Assembly: GCA_012511095.1 (NCBI GenBank) | Contig: JAAZGT010000104.1 | Coordinates: 1 to 12,664, forward strand | Source: Alcaligenaceae bacterium | GTDB taxonomy: Bacteria > Pseudomonadota > Gammaproteobacteria > Burkholderiales > Burkholderiaceae_B | Length of the DNA stretch: 12,664 bases | Direction: 5' to 3' | Shown here: positions 1 through 6,101 of the stretch, in pieces | Numbering within the stretch: position 1 is the stretch's first letter | How the letters are laid out: each line of letters begins with the position of its first letter | Translations under genes and position numbers: made by a program | Notes under the pieces: model-generated | The model's database searches: none | The model's input: the letters and a program-made list of their open reading frames with translations, nothing else | Told to the model about the DNA's origin: nothing

Positions 1-569
1 CCTTGGCCGTCTGCATCAGCAACATAAAGTTGTTTACCTGCAACAAAGGCGACGCGCGTAGAGAAAATACCACGAACCCCAGTTTGGTTTTCGTAGATAG
101 AGTCCGCGACACGGTGTGCTTGACGACGCAAATTAGAGCCAGTAATTGTTTTGGTTTCAAGAGTGCTGTGTTGTACAGGATCCACAAGACCATAATTAAC
201 GGTATTGCCGGTACTCGAACCATAAGCTAAAGGACTGGCGATTTCAAGCGCATCAATAGCAGCCCAGTTGGGTGTGCCTGATGAATCTGAAGTTACCGCC
301 TCAACGCGTTTAACCTCAAACTCGCCAGAGCGTATTAAGTCTGCAGCCACGATATCAGCGATTTGCTTACCATTAGGGCCAGCGAAGTCAGCGACTGTGA
401 TCGGGTACTTAAAGTTTTCTTGACCACCTGAGGCAAGTGGTACATAAAGTTGAGCATGAGCACTGCCCACACCTAGGGTTAGAGCTAGGGAGGTAACAAC
501 ACTACCTACCACGCGATAAAATTTTGAGCGCAGATTGCCAGCGCTGTGTGTAAATACTGCTGTAGTCAT
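1..569 (-). CDS. tolB: Tol-Pal system beta-propeller protein TolB, N-terminal part (cut by window edge)
   Basis: TolB is a periplasmic protein that links Pal, peptidoglycan and TolA during outer-membrane constriction at division. The visible 189 codons begin with a signal peptide: a basic stretch (residues 14-19), a hydrophobic core (about 20-35) and a signal-peptidase-I-like GSAHA|Q site after residue 39. The mature part shows the TolB N-terminal domain, including YPITVADF, the ADLIRSGEF stretch and the family hallmark HRVADSIYENQTGVRGIFSTR, followed by the start of the propeller. The ATG at 567-569 was chosen because the in-frame signal peptide starts there and AGGA lies 10 nt upstream; the ATG at 572-574 runs straight into a stop. 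It follows tolA after an 87-nt gap, the largest in the cluster. The C-terminal propeller, and presumably pal, lie beyond the left edge. Identity is firm. Confidence 0.95.
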   Translation of the reverse strand, partial: MTTAVFTHSAGNLRSKFYRVVGSVVTSLALTLGVGSAHAQLYVPLASGGQENFKYPITVADFAGPNGKQIADIVAADLIRSGEFEVKRVEAVTSDSSGTPNWAAIDALEIASPLAYGSSTGNTVNYGLVDPVQHSTLETKTITGSNLRRQAHRVADSIYENQTGVRGIFSTRVAFVAGKQLYVADADGQ

Positions 570-656
570 AGCATTCAGTTCCTAAATTAAAATAATTTGT
601 TGAATGGCTCGGTTTAAGATTTTTTTATTAAGTTAACACAAAAAACCTAGTTTTTA

Positions 657-1781
657 TTAGCGAGTGTAAGTAAAGGGTCCCGTAAATTTCGAATTTCTAA
701 TCGCTGCAGGGTAGTTTTTACATGCTTTTAAAGCGTTCACAACGGCATTATCAAAAGCAGGGTTGCCTGAACGACGAGTAATTCTAGCGTTGGTTGCGCG
801 CAAATTAGCATCGATAGTTACTTCATAGTGAGCCGTTAAGCGTTGTGGCCCACCAAAGCGTAATAATGGTTGCACGCAACGTTGGATGGCTTGAATTACT
901 GCGTTATTACCACCGCCACCACCGCGTTGGTTTCTATCGTTGCGACCACCAGGGATGCCAGCGACGCTTGCAATATCACCACGCATGGCGCCGCGTACAT
1001 CAGCGCCTTGGCGATTAGCCTTGGCTTTGGTTTCGGCAGCGGCGCGAGCGTCAGCAGCCGCTTTGGCTTGAGCTTTTTTCTTGGCCTCAGCCTCAGCTAG
1101 GCGTTTTTTCTCAGCCGCAGCCTTGCGCTCTTCCTCTTTCTTCTTGGCTTCGAGTTCGGCTAGACGCTTTTTCTCAGCTTCCTCTTTTTTCTTGCGAGCA
1201 AGCTCTTCTTGACGTTTTTTCTCTTCCTCGGCTTTTTTCTTAGCCTCAAGCTCAGCTAAGCGCTTTTTCTCAGCCTCTTCTTTTTTGCGTTGTTCCTCTT
1301 TGCGAGCAAGTTCTTGCTGGCGTTTTTCTTCTTCTAGTTTTTTACGCTCCTCTTCGCGCTTTTTCTCTAAAGCGATCTCGGGATCCTCTTGTGGCGCAGG
1401 GGGAGGGGTTTCAGCAACAGGTGGGGCAGCCTCAGGCTCAGGAGCGGGCTCAGGCTCGGGTTCTGGAGCAGGTTGTGGTTCGGGCTCAGGTTCCAGCTCC
1501 GGCTCTGGAGCAGGTTCGGGCTCAGGATCAATTTCGTCCTCGTTGATGGTATCTTCATCAGCGGGGTTCATTGTCGCTGTTTCGGTTGGGGCTTTGATAA
1601 TTTGCTCAGTGCCCTCAGCCCATAGTTCGAGTTGAATTGGGCCAGCGGCTTGGTCGTGCTTTATAAAAAGACTGGCAACGATAAGCACAACAATAGCCAA
1701 GTGTAACACCAAGGAGCCGATTAGGCCTTTGGTGTTATCACTATTTTCATAGAATTCGTTAGGGTTCTCGAACTTAATCAT
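657..1781 (-). CDS. tolA: Tol-Pal energy-transducing protein TolA
   Basis: TolA is the inner-membrane-anchored rod that carries energy from TolQR to TolB/Pal at the outer membrane. Its three domains are visible. An N-terminal membrane helix (about 20-40) carries S23-xxx-H27, the conserved residues through which TolA/TonB engage the TolQR motor. The long middle domain has a Pro-Glu repeat (about 86-117) followed by a Lys/Glu/Ala-rich coiled coil (about 135-256) with repeated EEAEKKRLAELEAKKK blocks. A Gly-rich hinge (287-291) leads to the C-terminal TolA/TonB-like domain (about 294-374), which has two cysteines, C302 and C354, likely disulfide-bonded. The start is 11 nt after the tolR stop with no strong Shine-Dalgarno, so coupling to tolR is likely. 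Ser/Gly-rich open frames on the opposite strand here are only the antisense of this biased sequence. Confidence 0.95.
   Translation of the reverse strand: MIKFENPNEFYENSDNTKGLIGSLVLHLAIVVLIVASLFIKHDQAAGPIQLELWAEGTEQIIKAPTETATMNPADEDTINEDEIDPEPEPAPEPELEPEPEPQPAPEPEPEPAPEPEAAPPVAETPPPAPQEDPEIALEKKREEERKKLEEEKRQQELARKEEQRKKEEAEKKRLAELEAKKKAEEEKKRQEELARKKKEEAEKKRLAELEAKKKEEERKAAAEKKRLAEAEAKKKAQAKAAADARAAAETKAKANRQGADVRGAMRGDIASVAGIPGGRNDRNQRGGGGGNNAVIQAIQRCVQPLLRFGGPQRLTAHYEVTIDANLRATNARITRRSGNPAFDNAVVNALKACKNYPAAIRNSKFTGPFTYTR
1137..1280 (-). repeat. Coiled-coil repeat blocks inside tolA
   Basis: The 16-residue block EEAEKKRLAELEAKKK occurs exactly twice, at TolA residues 168-183 and 200-215, giving a 32-residue (96-bp) period. 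A shorter variant (EKKRLAEAEAKKK) follows at 224-236. The two DNA copies differ at several synonymous positions, so the repeat is old and kept at protein level rather than a recent slippage. It builds the periplasm-spanning helix of TolA. Confidence 0.8.
1431..1526 (-). repeat. Pro-Glu dipeptide repeat inside tolA
   Basis: TolA residues about 86-117 are almost entirely alternating Pro and Glu/Ala, coded by a simple GAG/GAA-CCx sequence. Such PE/PK runs in TolA and TonB proteins give a stiff extended spacer just outside the membrane. The run is acidic and sits before the Lys-rich coiled coil, which makes the rod strongly bipolar in charge. It is a likely site for length variation between strains. 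Confidence 0.75.
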
Positions 1782-1792
1782 TGACTATCGTG

Positions 1793-2233
1793 TTATTTCT
1801 TATCGCTTTTGTTTTGATTAACCATCAACGCTAAGCGAGTAACGCCGTTAGAGCGTAATGTATCCATGACTTGCATCACCTCTTCATAAGGCACTTTGCC
1901 GTCGGCAGCTATCACAACGGGTGTGTCGGGCTGCTGCACTAACATTTGAACCTCTGAGAGTAGCTCCTCTTTAGAGATGTCTTGGAAATTAGCGCCTGCA
2001 TTACGTAGGCGAATACCAAAGCTGCCATCTTCGGAAATTTGAATTTCTACAGGCGTAGCAGGCACCTCAGTCGCTTGACCGACAGACGGTAGATTAACCA
2101 CCCCTGGCGTAATCATCGGGGCGGTCACCATAAAGATAACGAGTAGTACCAGCATCACGTCGATATAAGGAACGACGTTAATCTCATTGGTACGACGAGA
2201 CCTACGCTGGCGGCGACGTTGATATGTTTTCAT
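1793..2233 (-). CDS. tolR: Tol-Pal motor subunit TolR
   Basis: TolR is the ExbD-family partner of TolQ in the proton-driven motor in the inner membrane. The 146 residues match the usual family length. A short basic cytoplasmic tail (residues 1-16, mostly Arg) precedes one membrane helix (about 21-43). This helix contains D25 in the motif NVVPYIDVMLVLLVIFMV, the conserved proton-carrying aspartate. The rest is the periplasmic TolR domain, ending PYEEVMQVMDTLRSNGVTRLALMV. The start codon is separated from the tolQ stop by a single base and no clear Shine-Dalgarno precedes it, so translation is very probably coupled to tolQ. Confidence 0.95.
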   Translation of the reverse strand: MKTYQRRRQRRSRRTNEINVVPYIDVMLVLLVIFMVTAPMITPGVVNLPSVGQATEVPATPVEIQISEDGSFGIRLRNAGANFQDISKEELLSEVQMLVQQPDTPVVIAADGKVPYEEVMQVMDTLRSNGVTRLALMVNQNKSDKK

Positions 2234-2234
2234 G

Positions 2235-2921
2235 TTAGCGAAGCTGGCGTTGTAAGATATTTAAAAGCTCATCAGAAAAGCTGTCGAAACGACCAGCAAT
2301 TTTTTCATTTTGAGTGGTAAAGTAGTTGTAACCTAGTACCGCAGGAATTGCCGCAAATAAACCAATCGCGGTGGCGATTAGGGCTTCAGCAATACCTGGA
2401 GCTACAGCGCTTAGCGTCGCGCTAACTGCTGTAGATAAGCCAATAAATGAGTGCATAATGCCCCAAACGGTACCAAGTAAGCCAACATATGGGCTCACCG
2501 AGCCGGTAGAAGCTAAGAAGTTAAGTTTAGAATCTAGGCTATCAACCTCTCGTTGGTAAGTCGCTTGCATCGCGCGATACGTACCATCAATGATGCGGTC
2601 GTTGTCGCTTTGGTTACTACGACGACTACGCAAAAACTCAGTCATACCAGCATTAAAAATACGAGCTAGTGGGCCGTTTTGGTTTAAGTCTTTATTAACA
2701 CTTTGGTGTAAATCAGATAACTCTTTGCTGCGCCAAAAACTATCTTCAAACTCACGAGTCTGCTTCATTGCACGTTTAATTTGAAAATATTTGCTGATCA
2801 TAATCGCCCATGATGCAACGGAGGCAATAACTAAGATCAGCATGATAATTTGCACAGGCAAACTAGCATTAATAATTAAGGAAGTAACTGACATAGTGTC
2901 ATGTGTTTCGATCGGTGGCAT
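2235..2921 (-). CDS. tolQ: Tol-Pal motor subunit TolQ
   Basis: TolQ is the ExbB/MotA-family channel subunit of the motor. Three membrane helices are seen: about 23-42, 135-160 and 173-196. They flank a large cytoplasmic domain (about 44-134) and a cytoplasmic C-tail. Family motifs include PYVGLLGTVWGIMHSF (T151 in helix 2) and AEALIATAIGLFAAIPA (T184 in helix 3), the threonines that line the proton path with TolR D25. The 228-residue length is normal. The ATG at 2919-2921 was chosen because AGGAT, inside the end of ybgC, lies upstream. The in-frame ATG at 2892-2894 (residue 10) matches the E. coli start better in length but has no visible ribosome site, so the first nine residues are less certain. 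Only 5 nt separate it from ybgC. Confidence 0.95.
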   Translation of the reverse strand: MPPIETHDTMSVTSLIINASLPVQIIMLILVIASVASWAIMISKYFQIKRAMKQTREFEDSFWRSKELSDLHQSVNKDLNQNGPLARIFNAGMTEFLRSRRSNQSDNDRIIDGTYRAMQATYQREVDSLDSKLNFLASTGSVSPYVGLLGTVWGIMHSFIGLSTAVSATLSAVAPGIAEALIATAIGLFAAIPAVLGYNYFTTQNEKIAGRFDSFSDELLNILQRQLR

Positions 2922-2926
2922 AGCGA

Positions 2927-3367
2927 TTAATTATCCTGAATAGAAAGAAATAAACTACGAATATCAGCCGGTATAGGGGCTGGTCTGAAGCTTTGGTTAT
3001 CTACACAGCAAATCTGAATAGAACTTTCGACAAGGGACTCGCCATTTCGTTCCGCAATTTGCTCGAAAGTACAAGAAGAGTTACCGACTTTGGTTAATCT
3101 TGTTTTAATTTGGAGGCTGTCATCTAAGCGTGCAGGGCTACGATATCGCACCTCTGTGCCAACAACCACAAAAATGCGATGTTGTTGCTCAGCTAGTTTA
3201 GCTTGATTAACCCCTAAATGACGTAACCACTCAGTTCGACCACGCTCAAAGAATTTTAAATAGTTAGCATAAAAGACCACGCCACCGGCGTCAGTGTCTT
3301 CATAATAAACCCGAACGGGGTGGACAAAGCATTTGCTTGTGTCTGTTGTTGATTGAGTATCGCTCAT
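2927..3367 (-). CDS. ybgC: Tol-Pal associated acyl-CoA thioesterase YbgC (hotdog fold)
   Basis: YbgC is a cytoplasmic 4HBT-family thioesterase, regularly the first gene of tol-pal clusters and linked to phospholipid metabolism. The motif VRVYYEDTDAGGVV (residues 18-31) contains D26, equivalent to catalytic Asp18 of the E. coli enzyme. The position of the E. coli catalytic His25 is Y33 here (VVFYANYLKFFERGRTEWLR). I recall this as a frequent betaproteobacterial variant, so it need not mean loss of activity. The length of 146 residues fits the family, with about eight extra N-terminal residues compared with E. coli. No Shine-Dalgarno is visible before the ATG (upstream is TCATTCTTGTT), and the only in-frame ATG is this one. 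It begins the cluster, 22 nt after a proS terminator-like hairpin. Confidence 0.92.
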   Translation of the reverse strand: MSDTQSTTDTSKCFVHPVRVYYEDTDAGGVVFYANYLKFFERGRTEWLRHLGVNQAKLAEQQHRIFVVVGTEVRYRSPARLDDSLQIKTRLTKVGNSSCTFEQIAERNGESLVESSIQICCVDNQSFRPAPIPADIRSLFLSIQDN

Positions 3368-3377
3368 AACAAGAATG

Positions 3378-3423
3378 ATAAATAAATTAAAGTCTACCGA
3401 CGGAGTATTGCCGAGGTAGACTT
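3378..3423 (-). terminator. Probable intrinsic terminator of proS
   Basis: A 9-bp perfect outer stem (AAGTCTACC at 3390-3398 with GGTAGACTT at 3415-3423) encloses an inner CGG/CCG pair of arms (3401-3403, 3411-3413). On the minus strand it is followed by a U-rich but interrupted run (TTTAATTTATTT). It lies 26 nt after the proS stop and 22 nt before ybgC. It would end proS transcripts and separate them from the tol genes, though the broken U-run may allow read-through. Confidence 0.7.
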
Positions 3424-3448
3424 ATTTGGTAGTAAATGATGGCCTATA

Positions 3449-5188
3449 TTACTCAGTTTTGAGCTTGTTATAAAGCTCTAAAACGTAAGCATTTAAGTCA
3501 GCTAATTTAACCTTTTCTGACTCAGCTTCAGAGCGTAGCTGCACCTCAACCTCGTCATTTTTTAAACCGCGGTCACCAATGGTTACGCGAATAGGCACCC
3601 CAATTAGCTCCCACTCAGATAACATCACACCTGTACGAGCGTCACGGTCATCAAGAATAACCTCTACACCCGCTTCTTGTAAGGTGTTGTACAAATCAGT
3701 GGCGGCTTCACGAACGCTTTCGCTCTTACCCCAAGCGATTGGACAAATAGCTACCTCAAATGGAGCAATGCTCATTGGCCAAATAATGCCTTTGTCATCG
3801 TGGTTTTGCTCAATAGCTGCTGCCACAATGCGGCTTACACCAATACCATAACAACCCATTTGTAACGGCTCTGCCTTACCTTCTTTGTTTAAGAAAGTAG
3901 CGTTTAATGCTTTGGAGTAAATATCACCCAAGAAAAAAACGTGACCTACCTCAATACCACGCTGAATAGCTAAGGTGCCTGTACCATCGACACTTGGGTC
4001 ACCAGCAACTACGTTACGAATATCGGCAACCTCAGGCTCAGCTAAGTCGCGACCCCAGTTCACACCACGTAAGTGGTAGTCCTCTTTATTGGCGCCACAA
4101 ACCCAGTCGTGCATATTAGCTACTGTGCGGTCAGCTATGATATGAACCTCTTTGGCTGGTTTTACAGGACCTAAGAAGCCTGGGGTAGAACCAAAATGCT
4201 CAAGAATTTCGTCTTCTGCGGCTAGGCGGTAACCATTTTTGAACACAGGTAGTTTAGAGGCTTTAACCTCGTTGACCTCGTGGTCACCACGCACTAAGAG
4301 TAAGCAGATTTTGTCCTTACCTGCATCGTCAGTGGTGTGATAGACCACGGATTTAACCGTTTGTGATAAAGGTAGCTCAAGCTGACCTGCAACCAATTCG
4401 CATTTGTTAGCGCCAGGTGTATGAACTTCGGCTAGCTCCTCTGTAGGCTCAGCTCGTTCTGCAATTAAGCAAGGCGCTTCGGCTAATTCGATATTGGCAG
4501 CGTAGTCGGAATTAGGTGAATAAACAATTTCGTCTTCACCGGTATCAGCAATTACTTGGAATTCGTGACTACGTGAGCCACCAATGGCGCCCGTATCTGC
4601 CGCAACAGCACGGAAGTTAAGGCCTAAACGAGTAAAGATGCGTACATAAGCATCGTACATCTTGTCGTAAGACTCAGCTGCACCAGCCTCGTCGGCGTCA
4701 AAGGAATAAGCGTCCTTCATAGTGAACTCGCGACCGCGCATTAAACCAAAGCGCGGACGACGCTCATCACGGAACTTCGTTTGAATGTGGTAGAAATTTA
4801 CCGGTAATTGGCGCCAGCTCTGAATCTCATTGCGAGCAATATCAGTTACCACTTCTTCGGAAGTAGGTTGTAAGACGAAATCGCGGTTATGACGATCTTT
4901 AATACGTAATAACTCAGAGCCGTAGGCATCCCAACGACCTGATTCTTGCCATAATTCGGCAGGTTGCACGAAAGGCATCAATAACTCTAAGGCACCTGCG
5001 CGATTCATCTCCTCGCGAACAATGTTTTCAACTTTGCGCAGCGATCTTAAGGCTAAAGGCATATAAGTATAAATACCACCGGCTAAGCGGCGAATCATGC
5101 CGGCACGAACCATGAGCTTATGACTAACAACTTCTGCTTCTGCAGGTGCTTCTTTTAAAGTGTTTATATGGAATTTTGACGCTAACAT
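3449..5188 (-). CDS. proS: Prolyl-tRNA synthetase, bacterial type with editing insert
   Basis: This cytoplasmic class II enzyme charges tRNA-Pro with proline. The 579 residues compare with about 572 in E. coli. Visible parts are the N-terminal LKEAPAEAEVVSHKLMVRAGM stretch, TSEE (109-112), motif 2 (FRDE 139-142 with RGREF 151-155) and motif 3 (GIGVSR 448-453). An insertion domain of roughly 220-400 carries K279 in QTVKSVV, matching the lysine of the E. coli domain that removes Ala wrongly attached to tRNA-Pro. The anticodon-binding domain (about 475-575) ends the protein. The start aligns with the E. coli start, but the leader (AAAAAAACACCT before ATG) has no Shine-Dalgarno. It is a single gene, divergent from rppH and followed by a hairpin terminator. 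Confidence 0.97.
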   Translation of the reverse strand: MLASKFHINTLKEAPAEAEVVSHKLMVRAGMIRRLAGGIYTYMPLALRSLRKVENIVREEMNRAGALELLMPFVQPAELWQESGRWDAYGSELLRIKDRHNRDFVLQPTSEEVVTDIARNEIQSWRQLPVNFYHIQTKFRDERRPRFGLMRGREFTMKDAYSFDADEAGAAESYDKMYDAYVRIFTRLGLNFRAVAADTGAIGGSRSHEFQVIADTGEDEIVYSPNSDYAANIELAEAPCLIAERAEPTEELAEVHTPGANKCELVAGQLELPLSQTVKSVVYHTTDDAGKDKICLLLVRGDHEVNEVKASKLPVFKNGYRLAAEDEILEHFGSTPGFLGPVKPAKEVHIIADRTVANMHDWVCGANKEDYHLRGVNWGRDLAEPEVADIRNVVAGDPSVDGTGTLAIQRGIEVGHVFFLGDIYSKALNATFLNKEGKAEPLQMGCYGIGVSRIVAAAIEQNHDDKGIIWPMSIAPFEVAICPIAWGKSESVREAATDLYNTLQEAGVEVILDDRDARTGVMLSEWELIGVPIRVTIGDRGLKNDEVEVQLRSEAESEKVKLADLNAYVLELYNKLKTE

Positions 5189-5241
5189 AGGTGTTTTTTT
5201 AATTAATTTGTACTAGATCAGTAATTTGGACTGAATTCTAC

Positions 5242-5247
5242 ATTGTA
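5242..5247 (-). promoter_or_regulatory. Candidate -10 box for proS
   Basis: On the minus strand TACAAT (5 of 6 to TATAAT) lies 53 nt before the proS start. The hexamer 17 bp upstream (TATACT) is a poor -35 match and overlaps the palindrome at 5263-5274. This is a weak call made only because the region must hold a proS promoter. Confidence 0.3.
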
Positions 5248-5262
5248 TTTAGAATCTAGGTG

Positions 5263-5274
5263 TGAGTATACTCA
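5263..5274. promoter_or_regulatory. Perfect 12-bp palindrome in the proS/rppH intergenic region
   Basis: TGAGTATACTCA reads the same on both strands and stands in the 236-bp divergent region. It overlaps the expected -35 position of the candidate proS promoter. A dyad of this size at that place could be an operator, but no regulator is coded nearby and I do not recognise the motif. The remainder of 5189-5424 holds only the two promoter candidates; I see no small gene or RNA in it. Confidence 0.3.
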
Positions 5275-5360
5275 GTGGCCCAAGAAACTAAAAAAAGATA
5301 GGCGATATAAGCACCATAGGCCCTTGTCTAGGCATTAAAATTTCTCTTTTTTGACAGTTT

Positions 5361-5390
5361 TTAAGACCTTTTCAAAAAGACCCGTATAAT
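5361..5390 (+). promoter_or_regulatory. rppH: Likely rppH promoter
   Basis: A perfect -10 box TATAAT (5385-5390) lies 34 nt before the rppH ATG. A moderate -35, TTAAGA (5361-5366, 4 of 6), stands 18 bp upstream. Transcription would start near 5397, leaving a leader of about 28 nt that contains the ribosome site AGGTGGA (5413-5419). Confidence 0.6.
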
Positions 5391-5424
5391 TTAGGGTTAG
5401 TAAATTTATTATAGGTGGAACCTC

Positions 5425-6096
5425 ATGCTAGATCGCGAAGGTTACCGCCCTAATGTTGGGATTATTTTACTCAACCAAGAAAATAAGGTTTTTTGGGCCA
5501 AGCGAATAAGAGAAAAATCTTGGCAATTTCCTCAAGGTGGCATTCAGCATGGTGAAAGCCCGACCAAAGCTATGTTTAGAGAGCTTTACGAGGAGATAGG
5601 CTTAAAACCTGAGCATGTAAAAGTTTTAGGGCGTACACGTACTTGGTTACGTTATAACGTGCCCGACCATTTTATCCGTCGGGACTCAAAAGGAATTTAT
5701 AAGGGGCAAAAGCAGATTTGGTTTTTGTTGCGCTTAGTGGCTAGGGAGTCGAGTATTAGTCTTAGAACTAGCGCAACACCAGAGTTTGATGCATGGACAT
5801 GGCATCCCTATTGGGTGCCTTTAGAAGCGGTTATCGAGTTTAAGCGCGAAGTTTATCGTGATGCGCTCGATGAACTCGTGCCCTTATTGTCTAAAGAAAT
5901 GCTTCATCAAAGACCACGCAATCATCATTATAAGAAAAGCTCCGTGGCTAAGGTGAATAGCAAGGCATCGCGCAAAATCAAAAGCACCGATGTGAATAAA
6001 CCCGTGCCTGTTTATCGCGCTGCCAAAAAGTCTACTGCTAAGAGCAGTAGACGCAATCAAAACTATTTGCGCCGTCGTAGTCAGGCACGCTCATAA
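5425..6096 (+). CDS. rppH: RNA 5'-pyrophosphohydrolase RppH (Nudix)
   Basis: RppH removes pyrophosphate from the 5' triphosphate end of mRNAs, which opens them to RNase E decay. The Nudix box GX5EX7REUXEEXGU is complete at residues 38-60, with metal-binding E53, E56 and E57. Other RppH marks are MLDREGYRPNVGIILLN, SWQFPQGGIQ, RTWLRYNVPDHFIRR and GQKQIWFLLR. The catalytic domain ends near residue 160. About 63 residues follow that are rich in Lys, Arg, Ser and His and look unstructured and RNA-binding. E. coli RppH (176 aa) has no such long tail, but tails occur in betaproteobacterial homologues. A good ribosome site (AGGTGGA, 5 nt spacing) supports the start. It diverges from proS and converges on the exporter operon with only 5 nt between the stops. 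Its 3' end also carries that operon's terminator. Confidence 0.95.
   Translation: MLDREGYRPNVGIILLNQENKVFWAKRIREKSWQFPQGGIQHGESPTKAMFRELYEEIGLKPEHVKVLGRTRTWLRYNVPDHFIRRDSKGIYKGQKQIWFLLRLVARESSISLRTSATPEFDAWTWHPYWVPLEAVIEFKREVYRDALDELVPLLSKEMLHQRPRNHHYKKSSVAKVNSKASRKIKSTDVNKPVPVYRAAKKSTAKSSRRNQNYLRRRSQARS
6025..6052 (-). terminator. Intrinsic terminator of the exporter operon, lying inside rppH
   Basis: A perfect 10-bp stem (GTCTACTGCT at 6030-6039 with AGCAGTAGAC at 6043-6052) closes a 3-nt loop. On the minus strand it is followed at once by five T residues (6029-6025). This is the standard form of a rho-independent terminator for the minus-strand genes, about 50 nt past the outer-membrane lipoprotein stop. 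On the plus strand no T-run follows, so rppH itself is not terminated here. The bases encode rppH residues around STAKSSRR. Confidence 0.8.
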
Positions 6097-6101
6097 GCTA
6101 A

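Noticed and set aside
3..230. Open frame on the plus strand at the left edge
   Set aside because: It lies wholly antisense to well-conserved tolB codons and resembles no protein I know.
641..655. AAAAAC-CTA-GTTTTT inverted repeat between tolA and tolB, considered as a terminator or attenuator
   Set aside because: A 6-bp nearly all A/T stem is too weak, and the run of A/T around it makes it likely by chance. tolB should be co-transcribed with tolA.
1285..1635. Long Ser/Gly-rich open frames on the plus strand opposite tolA
   Set aside because: They are the antisense of the Pro-Glu and Lys-Glu codon runs of TolA. Low complexity and lack of a ribosome site argue against a gene.
5351..5356. Perfect -35-like TTGACA upstream of rppH
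   Set aside because: It is 28 bp from the TATAAT box, far outside the 16-19 bp range, and no good -10 lies at the right distance from it. TTAAGA at 5361-5366 fits the spacing.
3391..6052. GTCTAC/GTAGAC shared by both terminators, considered as a DNA-uptake-type word used in inverted pairs
   Set aside because: I find about eight copies in the window, close to the six or so expected by chance for a 6-mer on both strands, and the flanking bases do not match beyond it.
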